Source: Candidatus Brevundimonas colombiensis
GTDB taxonomy: Bacteria > Pseudomonadota > Alphaproteobacteria > Caulobacterales > Caulobacteraceae
Direction: 5' to 3'
Length of the DNA stretch: 64,000 bases
NCBI GenBank assembly: GCA_029202665.1
Contig: CP119326.1
Coordinates: 1,798,001-1,862,000, forward strand
The notes beneath the pieces are model-generated. The model was not told the origin of the DNA, did not search any database, and was given only the letters and a program-made list of their open reading frames with translations. The translations under genes were made by a program, and so were the position numbers. Positions 1 through 7,816 of the stretch are shown one piece after another (position 1 is the stretch's first letter; every line of letters starts with the position of its first letter).

Positions 1-47
1 AGTATATCACCTTTCCAATCGCTGCGGTTCCGACGACGCCTCCCCGC

Positions 48-266
48 ATGGATTGGAAGGTGTGGCTGGGGCGGAACATCCGCCAGTGTCGGAAGGCGAA
101 GGGATGGTCGCAGCAGACCCTCGCGGGCGAGGCGAATCTGTCCCTGAGGTATCTGGCGGGTGTCGAACGGGGCGAGGAGAATCCATCGCTGGAAACCATC
201 GTCGCGATCGCCGCAGCGATGAACGTGTCGCCGTCAGCGCTGTTCGTGCGTCCCGACGCCTCCTGA
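48..266 (+). CDS. XRE-family HTH transcriptional regulator, small
   Basis: This 72-residue protein is essentially one Cro/C1-type helix-turn-helix domain (about residues 8-65). It has the usual XRE pattern: Arg-rich helix 1, WSQQTLA for helix 2, SLRYLAGVERGEENPSLETI through the recognition helix, and a closing MNVSPSALF. There is no effector or oligomerisation domain, so it should act as a simple DNA-binding repressor or activator. The ATG at 48 follows a CT-rich stretch with no clear Shine-Dalgarno. It converges on the MFS gene, with only 4 bases between stop codons. The target is unknown; the gene upstream lies outside the window. Confidence 0.85.
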   Translation: MDWKVWLGRNIRQCRKAKGWSQQTLAGEANLSLRYLAGVERGEENPSLETIVAIAAAMNVSPSALFVRPDAS

Positions 267-270
267 CGCC

Positions 271-1488
271 TTAGTCTGGCCCGTTCGCCCGCCCTGTCAG
301 CCAGGCGACGACGAAGATGGCGAAACCGCCCAGCGACAGGCCCACGCCGACCCAGGCGGTGGACGTCCAGCCATAGCCGGCCGCGATCGCTATGCCGCCC
401 AGCAGCGGGCCGATGGCGTTGGCGGTGTTGAACGCCGAGTGGTTCAGCGCCGCGGCCAGGGTCTGTGCGTCGCCGGCCACGTCCATCAGCCGGGTCTGCA
501 GGATCGACCCAAGACCGCCGCCGGCCCCGATCAGGAAGACCACGATCATCATGGCCCACAGGTGCGGCGCCGCCATCGGATAGAGCGCCAGGGCCGCCGC
601 GCTCCACAGCAACAGGCCGCCCGCCGCCTTGAACCCCACATGGTCGGCCGCCCAGGCGCCCAGGATATTGCCCATGAACATTCCCACGCCGAAGACGGCG
701 AAGACCCAGGGCATGACGTCCGCGCCCGCGCCCGTGACCGCCTGCAGCGTCGAGGCCAGATAGGCGTAGACCGCGAACATCCCGCCAAAGCCGACCGCGC
801 CGACGCCCAGGGTCAGCCAGACCTGCCCCCGTTTCAGGGCCCCCAGTTCTCGCCAGGGGCTGGCGTCGGGATGGGCGGGATCGCGCGGCGCGAACAGGGC
901 GACCAGCGCCATGGTCGCCACGGCCAGGACGCCGACGATGGCGAAGGTCCAGCGCCAGCCGTAGGCGTGGCTGATGATATTGACCACCGGCACGCCCAGA
1001 ACCGTGCCCACTGTCAGGCCCATCAATATGGTCGAGACGGCGCGGGTGCGGAAATGCAGCGGCACGACAGAGGCCGCGACCAGGGCCGCCACGCCGAAAT
1101 AGGCCCCGTGCGGCAGGCCGCTGAGGAAGCGGAAGACCAGCATCCAGCCATAGGTGGGGGCCAGGGCGCTGGCGACATTGCCGATGGCGAACAGGGCCAT
1201 GAAGCCGATCAGCAATCGCCAGCGCGGCAGACGCGCCCCCAGCACCGCCAGGATCGGCGCCCCGACCACGACACCGGCCGCATAGGCGCTGATGACATGA
1301 CCGGCGGTCGGCGCATCGACGCCCAGGCCGGCGGCGAAATCGGGCAGAATGCTCATCGCCGCGAACTCGGTCACGCCGATGGCGAAACCGCCCATGGCCA
1401 GCGCCACAAGCACAAGCGCCACCGCACCGCGAGAAAGCTTGGGCGATTCGGGAGCGAGAGCGGCCTGGGTCATGTTGCGGCGCAACAT
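271..1488 (-). CDS. MFS transporter, AraJ-like sugar/drug efflux (DHA1)
   Basis: This 405-residue membrane protein has about 12 hydrophobic segments and belongs to the major facilitator superfamily, expected in the inner membrane as a proton-coupled exporter. The segment RFLSGLPHGAYFGVAALVA near residue 120 is typical of the AraJ/YdhP/chloramphenicol-efflux group. The N-terminal TEFAAMSILPDFA helix is also characteristic. Substrate cannot be told from sequence. Two ATGs are possible, at 1488 and at 1473 (MTQAAL); the longer frame is given and the shorter is equally plausible. It follows the ybhB-like gene on the same strand with a 37-bp gap. Confidence 0.88.
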   Translation of the reverse strand: MLRRNMTQAALAPESPKLSRGAVALVLVALAMGGFAIGVTEFAAMSILPDFAAGLGVDAPTAGHVISAYAAGVVVGAPILAVLGARLPRWRLLIGFMALFAIGNVASALAPTYGWMLVFRFLSGLPHGAYFGVAALVAASVVPLHFRTRAVSTILMGLTVGTVLGVPVVNIISHAYGWRWTFAIVGVLAVATMALVALFAPRDPAHPDASPWRELGALKRGQVWLTLGVGAVGFGGMFAVYAYLASTLQAVTGAGADVMPWVFAVFGVGMFMGNILGAWAADHVGFKAAGGLLLWSAAALALYPMAAPHLWAMMIVVFLIGAGGGLGSILQTRLMDVAGDAQTLAAALNHSAFNTANAIGPLLGGIAIAAGYGWTSTAWVGVGLSLGGFAIFVVAWLTGRANGPD

Positions 1489-1525
1489 AGGCGCGCCTGA
1501 TGACCCGGCAAGGGCAAAGCCGTGA

Positions 1526-2005
1526 TCAGCCCCGGTTTTCGTAGGTCGCGGTGATCGACGCCTTGGCCAGGGTGTGGAAATGCAGGTTGAAACCGAACAC
1601 GGCGCCGGAGTTGTCCGCCGTCACGTCCAGGCCTTCCACGTCCACCGCGAATACGGTGAAGATGTAACGGTGCGGCCCGTGGCCGGGAGGCGGGGCGGCG
1701 CCGCCGAAACCGGTCTGGCCGAAATCGGTGCGGCCCTGGATCGCGCTATGCGGCAACTGACCGCCCGCCGACCCGGCTCCCGCCGCCAGTTCCGTCACGT
1801 CCGCCGGAATATTGGCCACCGTCCAGTGCCAGAAACCCGAACCGGTCGGGGCGTCTGGATCGAAACAGGTGACGGCGTAGCTCTTGGTCCCCTCGGGCGC
1901 CCCGGACCATGCCAACTGCGGCGACAGGTTGCCCTTGGCGTGCACCTGGGCGTCCGGCAGCACGCCGCCGTCCTGAATGTCGGTGGAGGTGAGGGTGAAG
2001 GTCAT
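1526..2005 (-). CDS. YbhB/YbcL family Raf-kinase-inhibitor-like (PEBP) protein
   Basis: The protein is about 159 residues if started at MTFTLTS. It aligns along its whole length with E. coli YbhB: SPQLAWSGAPEGTKS, DPDAPTGSGFWHW, TDFGQTGFGGAAPP and GFNLHFHTLA are the phosphatidylethanolamine-binding-protein ligand-pocket motifs. The cellular role of bacterial PEBPs is unsettled. The frame is open upstream to 2152, but a start there would run 58 bp into purS, so the internal ATG at 2005 (89 bp after the purS stop) was chosen. A near-cognate start slightly upstream is possible because the frame stays open. Confidence 0.85.
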   Translation of the reverse strand: MTFTLTSTDIQDGGVLPDAQVHAKGNLSPQLAWSGAPEGTKSYAVTCFDPDAPTGSGFWHWTVANIPADVTELAAGAGSAGGQLPHSAIQGRTDFGQTGFGGAAPPPGHGPHRYIFTVFAVDVEGLDVTADNSGAVFGFNLHFHTLAKASITATYENRG

Positions 2006-2094
2006 GGGCGCTCCGTCGATCAAGCCGTCTGCTAAACTGGCGTCGATGTCGAAGGATGCAACCGTCTTCTCTCCATGAAATGGAAACGCGATCC

Positions 2095-2331
2095 TTAAGC
2101 CGCCTCGATCCGGTAGCTTTCGATCACCGTATTGGCCAGCAGTTGCTCGCACATCTTCTTCGCTTCTGCTTCGGGGTCTTCGACGCCGGTCAGATCGAAT
2201 TCGATCAGCTTGCCGACGCGGGCGTTGGACACGCCGGGCCAGCCCAGGCCCTGCAAGGCGCCTTCTACGGCCTTGCCCTGAACGTCCAGCACGCCGGGCT
2301 TGAGGAAGACGTGAACCTTGACCTTAGCCAT
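2095..2331 (-). CDS. purS: Phosphoribosylformylglycinamidine synthase subunit PurS
   Basis: This 78-residue protein is the small accessory subunit of the three-part FGAM synthase (PurS-PurQ-PurL), which converts FGAR to FGAM in purine synthesis. MAKVKVHVFLKPGVLDVQGKA at the N-terminus and the GLGWPGVSNARVGKLIEFDL core are diagnostic; the usual length is about 80. Its ATG shares one base with the purC stop codon (TGATG arrangement at 2329-2333), so the two are translationally coupled. purQ, usually next, does not follow: a PEBP gene does. purQ and purL must be elsewhere. Confidence 0.95.
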   Translation of the reverse strand: MAKVKVHVFLKPGVLDVQGKAVEGALQGLGWPGVSNARVGKLIEFDLTGVEDPEAEAKKMCEQLLANTVIESYRIEAA

Positions 2332-3089
2332 CAGTGCAGCCCCCCCTGGATCACCGTGGGCATGCCCTTCATGATGCCCAGGCGACGCGCGACCTCGGTA
2401 TAGCTTTCGATCACATTGCCCAGGTCGCGGCGGAAGCGGTCCTTGTCCAGCTTCTCGCCGGTGGAGGCGTCCCACAGGCGGCAGCTATCGGGGCTGATCT
2501 CGTCGGCCAGCAGCACGCGGCTGAAGTCGTTTTCCCACACGCGGCCGAACTCGATCTTGAAGTCGACCAGGGTGATGCCGACGGCGCCGAACATGCCCGA
2601 CAGATAGTCGTTAACCCGCACCGTCATGGCCAGCATGTCGTCCAGTTCCTGGGTCGAGGCCCAGTTGAAGGCCGTGATATGCTCTTCCGTGACCATTGGG
2701 TCGTTGAGCTCGTCCTTCTTGTAGTAGAATTCGATGATCGAGCGGGGCAGGGGCGTGCCTTCCTCGATGCCCAGGCGCTGGCTCATCGAACCGGCGACGA
2801 TGTTGCGGCACACGACCTCTAGCGGAATGATCTCGACTTCGCGGATCAACTGCTCGCGCAGGTTCAGGCGCTTGATGAAGTGGTTGGTCACGCCGATGCC
2901 GTTCAGGCGCGACATGATGAATTCGCTGATCTGATTGTTGACCACGCCCTTGCCTTCCAGCACGGCCTTCTTCTGGGCGTTGAAGGCGGTGGCGTCGTCC
3001 TTGAAATACTGGATCAGGGTGCCGGGCTCGGGTCCTTCGTAAAGGATCTTGGCCTTGCCTTCGTAGATTTTCTTGCGCTTGCTGTTCAT
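2331..3089 (-). CDS. purC: SAICAR synthase (phosphoribosylaminoimidazole-succinocarboxamide synthase)
   Basis: This 252-residue ATP-dependent ligase joins CAIR and aspartate to make SAICAR. Recognised motifs are KKIYEGKAKILYEG (nucleotide-binding start), GVVNNQISEF, EVVCRNIVAGS, LVDFKIEFGR and LLADEISPDSCRLWD. The start MNSKRKKIYEG at 3089 fits family length (235-260). The frame stays open far upstream to 3554, but that extension has no family similarity and covers the divergent promoter region, so it was not used. First gene of the purC-purS unit. Confidence 0.96.
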   Translation of the reverse strand: MNSKRKKIYEGKAKILYEGPEPGTLIQYFKDDATAFNAQKKAVLEGKGVVNNQISEFIMSRLNGIGVTNHFIKRLNLREQLIREVEIIPLEVVCRNIVAGSMSQRLGIEEGTPLPRSIIEFYYKKDELNDPMVTEEHITAFNWASTQELDDMLAMTVRVNDYLSGMFGAVGITLVDFKIEFGRVWENDFSRVLLADEISPDSCRLWDASTGEKLDKDRFRRDLGNVIESYTEVARRLGIMKGMPTVIQGGLH

Positions 3090-3404
3090 CGTCCGGTCCC
3101 GGCTTACGGGCGCCCTCCAGAAACAAAAATCGCGCGGCCATGAGTGGAAGGGCAAGACCCGGTCCTGGCGGCGCGTTTTGGAATCGTTCGGGCAGTCAAT
3201 CTCGTTCCGGGTCTCCTTAGCCGAAGGCGGGCTTCGATACAAATGAGGAAGGCGTGCGCGCCCTGCCGACAAGGTGGCGGCGAAGGCGAACGATGAGGAC
3301 AGTGCGTCCCACCCGACGGAAGTCAGGTTGCGTTCATGGCCGGGCGGGCTATAGACGGCCGGTGCCCCGACGTTAGCGGGGCGTACGGAGCTATGCTGAG
3401 CGAA
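3090..3404. other. Divergent intergenic region between purC and the ATPase-inhibitor gene
   Basis: These 315 bases separate two genes that start back to back and should hold both promoters. I see no RNA gene, no convincing riboswitch fold and no recognisable PurR operator. Open frames that cross it are extensions of purC without homology. The short reading frame entering from 3336 belongs to the zeta-subunit frame but is better started at 3405. Confidence 0.5.
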
Positions 3405-3728
3405 ATGACGACCTTCGACGATCGGGAAAGGGCCTTCGAGGCCAAGTTCGTCCTCGATCAGGAGCAGGAGTTCAAGGCCATCGCCCGGCGCAACCGGATG
3501 CTGGGCCTGTGGGCCGCCGAGAAGATGGGCCTTTCGAGCGAAAGCGCCGATCAATACGCCGCCGCCGTGGTGCGCGCCGATTTCGAGCAGCCGGGCGACG
3601 AGGACGTGTTCCGCAAGGTGGCCGGCGACTTCAAGGCCTCAGGCCTGTCGGTATCGGAAGGCGAAATTCGCTCCAAGATCGACGAACTGGCCTCAATCGC
3701 CCGCGAAGGCATTCGCGCCGGCGAGTAA
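3405..3728 (+). CDS. F1-ATPase inhibitor zeta subunit (DUF1476)
   Basis: This 107-residue protein matches the alphaproteobacterial zeta subunit, a small helical protein that blocks reverse ATP hydrolysis by F1-ATPase. Typical features are MTTFDDRERAFEAKF at the start, a helical RRNRMLGLWAAEKMGL segment, an acidic middle (DFEQPGDEDVFRKV) and the C-terminal EIRSKIDELASIAREG. The start at 3405 (MTTFDD) was taken over MLSEMTTFDD at 3393 and the far longer frame from 3336, because family members begin at this motif. A strong terminator follows at 3761. Confidence 0.92.
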   Translation: MTTFDDRERAFEAKFVLDQEQEFKAIARRNRMLGLWAAEKMGLSSESADQYAAAVVRADFEQPGDEDVFRKVAGDFKASGLSVSEGEIRSKIDELASIAREGIRAGE

Positions 3729-3760
3729 GGCGATCGGCCTTCGGGCCATTCTGGAATTCG

Positions 3761-3801
3761 AAAGGGCCGCACCCGGGGGAAAGTGCGGCCCTTTCTTTTT
3801 G
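3761..3801 (+). terminator. Rho-independent terminator after the zeta-subunit gene
   Basis: AAAGGGCCGCAC (3761-3772) pairs perfectly with GTGCGGCCCTTT (3784-3795), a 12-bp stem, followed by a T-rich run to 3801. It ends the monocistronic zeta-subunit transcript. It lies about 110 bp past the stop of the convergent fasciclin gene, so it could serve that strand less efficiently. Confidence 0.92.
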
Positions 3802-3912
3802 CCGGGGACGTTGGGGGATGTCTCACCCGGCGTACTGTGCGTCTCGCGCCCCAGAAGAACACGGGCGCACGATTTTGGTTTCAGCGCCGAAGCGCCGAAA
3901 CCAAATTATTTT

Positions 3913-4545
3913 TTACGGCATCAGAACCGTGTCCACGACGTGGACCATGCCGTTCGATTGGGCCACGTCCGCCTGGGTGATGGTGGACTTGCCGCCCTTG
4001 GCGTCGGTGATGACCCAGGTATTGTTCGAGCCGGCCGAAACCTTCAGTTCTTCGCCCTGAACCGTCTTCAGCGTGGCGGTCCCGCCGTTGGCCTGGGCCT
4101 GGGCGGCGATGTCGGCGGCGGTCAAACGACCGGCGACCACGTGATAGGTCAGGATCTTGGTCAGGTCGGCCTTCATCGCGGGCTGCATCAGGCTGGTGCG
4201 CGTCGCCTCGGGGATCTTCTCGAAGGCGGCGTTGTCGGGCGCAAAGACCGTGAAGGGGCCTGCGCCCTGCAGGGTGTCGACCAGACCGGCGGCTTTGACG
4301 GCCGAGACCAGGGTGGTCAGGTTCGAGGCCTTGGAGGCGTTGGCGACGATGGTGTCGTTCGGGCTCATCGCCGCGCCGCCGACCATCGGATCGGTGGCGG
4401 GAGACATGGCTGCGCCCTCGGCCGGCGCCATGGCGGTCGATTCCGCCGGGGCGGTCTTGGCCGGCTCGTTGTTGTTGCAGGCGCCCAGCGCCATCAGCGC
4501 TCCGCCGGACACGGCGACGAGCATGAGATTGCGAAGATTGGTCAT
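3913..4545 (-). CDS. Fasciclin-domain lipoprotein
   Basis: A 210-residue exported protein. The N-terminus is a lipoprotein signal with lipobox ALGAC (Cys23), then a low-complexity Ala/Pro/Met linker (about 25-62), then one fasciclin (FAS1) domain to the end: GPFTVFAPDNAAFEKIP, KILTYHVVAGRLT and NGMVHVVDTVLMP are the conserved FAS1 blocks. FAS1 domains mediate adhesion or matrix contacts; no enzyme activity is predicted. It should be anchored in the outer or inner membrane facing the periplasm. It appears monocistronic, 106 bp downstream of purU on the same strand. Confidence 0.93.
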   Translation of the reverse strand: MTNLRNLMLVAVSGGALMALGACNNNEPAKTAPAESTAMAPAEGAAMSPATDPMVGGAAMSPNDTIVANASKASNLTTLVSAVKAAGLVDTLQGAGPFTVFAPDNAAFEKIPEATRTSLMQPAMKADLTKILTYHVVAGRLTAADIAAQAQANGGTATLKTVQGEELKVSAGSNNTWVITDAKGGKSTITQADVAQSNGMVHVVDTVLMP

Positions 4546-4651
4546 GATGTTTCGTTCCCTATTTGCCGCTCACGAGGCGGTAACGGGAACGTTACGTTTG
4601 GGAGAGGCGAAAGGATGCGTGTCGCGCGACAAGACATCGCGGTTTCACCCC

Positions 4652-5503
4652 TTAGTCTTCGAACACCACCGTCTTTGCGCCATGCAGCAAAACGCGGTCT
4701 TCCAGATGGCGGCGGACGGCGCGCGCCAGTACGCGGCGTTCGATGTCGCGGCCCTTGCGGATCAGGTCTTCGGGCGTGTCGCGGTGGCTGATCCGCTCGA
4801 CGTCCTGTTCGATGATCGGGCCTTCGTCCAGGTCGGGCGTGACATAGTGGGCCGTGGCGCCGATCACCTTCACGCCCCGCGCATGGGCCTGATGATAGGG
4901 TTTGGCGCCCTTGAACCCCGGCAGGAAGGAGTGGTGGATGTTGATGCAGCGTCCCGCCAGCGCCCGGCTGAGGTCGTCCGACAGAATCTGCATGTAGCGC
5001 GCCAGCACGACCAGCTCCGTGCCGGTCTCCTCGATCAGGCGTAGCAGCATCAGTTCCTGCTCGGCCTTGGCGGCGGCGTCCCCGGCCTTCAGCGGCAGGT
5101 GATGGAAGGGCAGATCGCCCAGATCGACATGGCCGATCAGCTCGCGCGGATGGTTCGATACAATGGCGGTCACCTGCATCGGCAGTTCGTCGATCCGCCA
5201 GCGGTACAGCAGGTCCGCCAGACAATGATCGAACCGCGACGTCAGGATCATCACCTTGCGCGGTTCGGCGCCGCGCAGGGTCCAGTCCATCTGGAACCGT
5301 TCGGCCAGCGGCGCAAAGGCCTCGCGGACCGTGGCCTCGACGTCGCCCTCGGCAGGCTCGAACACGACCCGCATGAAGAAGGTGGCGCTGAAGGCGTCGC
5401 CGAACTGCTGCGCGTCCGAAATATTGGCGTCGCGCGCCAGCAGAAATGAGGAAACCGCCGCGACGATGCCGTGGCGGTCAGGGCAGGAAAGGGTCAGGAT
5501 CAT
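4652..5503 (-). CDS. purU: Formyltetrahydrofolate deformylase
   Basis: This 283-residue enzyme hydrolyses 10-formyl-THF to THF and formate, balancing one-carbon units and feeding formate to purine synthesis. An N-terminal ACT domain (LSCPDRHGIVAAVSSFLL, about 4-80) precedes the formyltransferase fold. The catalytic Asn-His-Asp set is visible in INIHHSFLPGFKGAKPY and TAHYVTPDLDEGPIIEQ. Length is normal. Its ATG overlaps the stop of the upstream glycosylase gene by one base (5503), indicating one transcript with that gene and probably purB. Confidence 0.95.
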   Translation of the reverse strand: MILTLSCPDRHGIVAAVSSFLLARDANISDAQQFGDAFSATFFMRVVFEPAEGDVEATVREAFAPLAERFQMDWTLRGAEPRKVMILTSRFDHCLADLLYRWRIDELPMQVTAIVSNHPRELIGHVDLGDLPFHHLPLKAGDAAAKAEQELMLLRLIEETGTELVVLARYMQILSDDLSRALAGRCINIHHSFLPGFKGAKPYHQAHARGVKVIGATAHYVTPDLDEGPIIEQDVERISHRDTPEDLIRKGRDIERRVLARAVRRHLEDRVLLHGAKTVVFED

Positions 5504-6015
5504 CAGTCGGCAGGCTTATCCGGGAGAAACTTCCCCAGTATGGCCCAGGTTTGCGACTTTGCCGACAAAGATATTGCATGGGCGGGGCTGGATGACGGCA
5601 GATCGACCAGTTCGACCCCATCCAGGCTGCTCAGAATGCGCCGCCCAAGCCTGGCCGCCAGCCCGCCATTGAAGGCGACCGCGCGCAATTCCGGCAGGCT
5701 TGCGATCAGTCCGCGCAGGTCAGCGGCCTCGGGCGAGTGGATGGCCGCATCCAGACTGCCCGACCGCTCCGCCGAGGCGATTACGTCCCACAGCCCGACG
5801 CCTCGCGTCTTCAACCGCGCCAGACGCTGCTCATAGGGCAGGGCGGGCAGGTCTTCGCCCAACACCCCGCCAATCAGCCGCCAGAAGCCGTTGCGGGGAT
5901 GGCCATAATACTGCGCCGCCTTGAGAGACGCGTCCCCCGGCAGACTGCCCAGGATCAGCAGGCGCGTGTCCGCATCGACAATGGGATCAAAGCCGATGCG
6001 GCGCGGGTTGGACAC
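5503..6015 (-). CDS. Hypoxanthine-DNA glycosylase (UDG superfamily, HDG/family 6-like)
   Basis: This 170-residue protein has the small UDG-superfamily fold. LLILGSLPGDASLKAAQYYGHPRNGFW contains the motif-1 and YxHPRNxFW signature of the family that removes deaminated adenine (hypoxanthine) from DNA, and LPSSSPAH is the C-terminal motif 2. It starts directly against the purB stop (6015/6016) and overlaps purU by one base, so all three probably share one mRNA. The placement with purine genes is functionally suggestive because hypoxanthine is the base of IMP. Family 6 versus a mug-type enzyme is inferred from these motifs. Confidence 0.82.
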   Translation of the reverse strand: MSNPRRIGFDPIVDADTRLLILGSLPGDASLKAAQYYGHPRNGFWRLIGGVLGEDLPALPYEQRLARLKTRGVGLWDVIASAERSGSLDAAIHSPEAADLRGLIASLPELRAVAFNGGLAARLGRRILSSLDGVELVDLPSSSPAHAISLSAKSQTWAILGKFLPDKPAD

Positions 6016-7314
6016 TCAGTCTCCGAACACCCGCTTGAACACCACGTCCACGTTCTTGGTGTGATAGCCGAGGTCGAACAGGGCTTCGAGCTGGTCGTGG
6101 GGCAGGGTGACGCGTTCGTCGGCCTTGAGGAAGTCCAGGAAGGCGCCTTCGCCGCGCCAGACCTTCATGGCGTTTTCCTGCACGGCGGCATAGGCGGCCT
6201 CGCGCGAGATGCCCGCCTGGGTCAGGGCCAGCATGACCCGTTGCGAATGAACCAGACCGCCCAGGCGGTCGATGTTCTTCTGCATGTTCTCGGGATAGAC
6301 GTTCAGCCGCTCGACCACGTTCGCCAGGCGGTGCAGGGCGAAGTCCAGGTGGATGGTGGCGTCCGGGCCGATGCCGCGTTCGACCGAGGAATGGCTGATG
6401 TCGCGCTCGTGCCACAGGGCGACGTTTTCCATCGCGGGCGTGACTGCCGAACGCACCAGACGGGCCAGTCCGGTCAGGTTCTCGGTCAGGATCGGGTTGC
6501 GCTTGTGCGGCATGGCCGACGAGCCCTTCTGGCCCTTGTCGAAGAACTCTTCGGCTTCGAGGACTTCGGTGCGTTGAAGATGGCGGATTTCGACAGCGAG
6601 GCGTTCGACCGAACTGGCGACGACGCCAAGCGCGGCGAAGAAGGCGGCGTGGCGGTCGCGCGGGATCACCTGGGTCGAGACCGGCTCGACCTGCAGACCC
6701 ATCTTTTCGGCCACATAGGCTTCGACCGCCGGATCGACATTGGCGAATGTGCCGACGGCGCCCGAGATGGCGCAGGTGGCGATCTCTTCCTTGGCGGTGA
6801 TCAGGCGGCGCTTGGCCCGCTGGAACTCGGCGTGATAGCCGGCCAGCTTCAGGCCGAAGGTGACGGGCTCGGCGTGGATGCCGTGCGACCGGCCCACGGT
6901 CGGGGTGTATTTATGCTCCTTGGCGCGGGTTTCCAGCGCGGCCAGAACCCGGTCCACGCCCTCGATCAGCAGGTCCGACGACCGGGCCAGCTGAACCGCG
7001 AAACAGGTGTCCAGCACGTCCGAGGAGGTCATGCCCTGGTGCAGGAAGCGGGCCTCGTCGCCGACGATCTCGGCCACGTGCGTCAGGAAGGCGATGACGT
7101 CGTGCTTGGTGGTGCGTTCGATCTCGTCGATGCGGTCGGCGTCGAAGGTCGCGTTCTCGCCCTTGGCCCAGATGGCCTGGGCCGCCTCGGTCGGGATGAC
7201 GCCCAGCTCGGCCATCTTGGTGGCGGCGTGGGCCTCGATCTCGAACCAGATTTTGTACTTGGTCTCTTGCGACCAGAGGGCGGCGGCGACGGGGCGGGAA
7301 TAGCGCGTGATCAT
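6016..7314 (-). CDS. purB: Adenylosuccinate lyase
   Basis: This 432-residue fumarase/aspartase-superfamily enzyme makes AICAR from SAICAR and AMP from adenylosuccinate. Signatures: MITRYSRP at the start, HDVIAFLTH, GMTSSDVLDT, TVGRSHGIHAEP with the catalytic His, and the superfamily loop SSAMPHKRNPI with the catalytic Ser. Length is the family norm for the alphaproteobacterial type. It is the first gene of the purB-glycosylase-purU run and diverges from sugE with about 160 bp between. Confidence 0.97.
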   Translation of the reverse strand: MITRYSRPVAAALWSQETKYKIWFEIEAHAATKMAELGVIPTEAAQAIWAKGENATFDADRIDEIERTTKHDVIAFLTHVAEIVGDEARFLHQGMTSSDVLDTCFAVQLARSSDLLIEGVDRVLAALETRAKEHKYTPTVGRSHGIHAEPVTFGLKLAGYHAEFQRAKRRLITAKEEIATCAISGAVGTFANVDPAVEAYVAEKMGLQVEPVSTQVIPRDRHAAFFAALGVVASSVERLAVEIRHLQRTEVLEAEEFFDKGQKGSSAMPHKRNPILTENLTGLARLVRSAVTPAMENVALWHERDISHSSVERGIGPDATIHLDFALHRLANVVERLNVYPENMQKNIDRLGGLVHSQRVMLALTQAGISREAAYAAVQENAMKVWRGEGAFLDFLKADERVTLPHDQLEALFDLGYHTKNVDVVFKRVFGD

Positions 7315-7411
7315 GGGCGGGTCGTGTCGGTCCGACAGCCCCCGGAGTCAAGGTTCGCCGGGCCCCGGCCTTGACTTTACGCGCGCCTGTCCCACATTGA
7401 GCGCGCATTCA

Positions 7412-7458
7412 GGAGGACGACCTCCCCCACATGGGATCAACGCCGGGACGACCCGGCG
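7412..7458 (+). promoter_or_regulatory. Guanidine-II riboswitch (mini-ykkC) upstream of sugE/gdx
   Basis: Two hairpins with identical ACGA tetraloops lie in tandem just before the gene. The first is GGAGG-ACGA-CCTCC (7412-7425) and the second is CGCCGGG-ACGA-CCCGGCG (7441-7458), separated by 15 nt. The second is followed within 7 nt by the AGGGAG ribosome-binding site (7465-7470). Paired stems with ACGR loops upstream of a SugE-type exporter are the defining features of the guanidine-II class. Guanidinium binding across the two loops would be expected to free the ribosome site and raise exporter synthesis. Confidence 0.93.
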
Positions 7459-7477
7459 CCATGCAGGGAGATATGTC

Positions 7478-7798
7478 ATGGCCTGGGTGTTTCTTCTTTT
7501 CGCCGGTCTGCTCGAAGTGGTCTGGGCCTTTCTGATGAAGGCGTCGGTCGGGTTCACGCGCCCGTGGCCGACGGTGGGGATGATCGTCTTCATGATCGGG
7601 TCGTTCGGCCTGCTGTCCATGGCGATGAAGACCTTGCCGCTGGGCACGGCCTACGCCATCTGGACCGGCATCGGGGCCGTGGGCGCCTTCGCGGTCGGGG
7701 CGGTCTTCCTGGGCGAGCCGCTGACGCCGCTCAGGATCGCGGGCGTGACCCTGGTGGCGTCGGGCCTGATCGTGCTGAAACTGGCGTCCGCCCATTAG
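7478..7798 (+). CDS. sugE: Guanidinium exporter Gdx (SugE), SMR family
   Basis: This 106-residue, four-helix small multidrug resistance protein should work as a dual-topology dimer that exchanges guanidinium for protons at the inner membrane. The essential Glu sits in helix 1 (GLLEVVWAFLMKAS, Glu13), the hallmark of the SugE/Gdx branch; AYAIWTGIGAVGAF is the conserved helix-3 signature. The ATG at 7478 follows AGGGAG by 7 nt. The guanidine-II riboswitch directly upstream supports the guanidinium function rather than quaternary-ammonium export. A GST gene follows after 18 bp. Confidence 0.95.
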   Translation: MAWVFLLFAGLLEVVWAFLMKASVGFTRPWPTVGMIVFMIGSFGLLSMAMKTLPLGTAYAIWTGIGAVGAFAVGAVFLGEPLTPLRIAGVTLVASGLIVLKLASAH

Positions 7799-7816
7799 AG
7801 GTCGGAGAGGGTTGTC

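Noticed and set aside
2331..3554. purC with a 155-residue N-terminal extension
   Set aside because: The extension has no SAICAR synthase similarity and crosses the promoter region; MNSKRKKIYEG is the family start.
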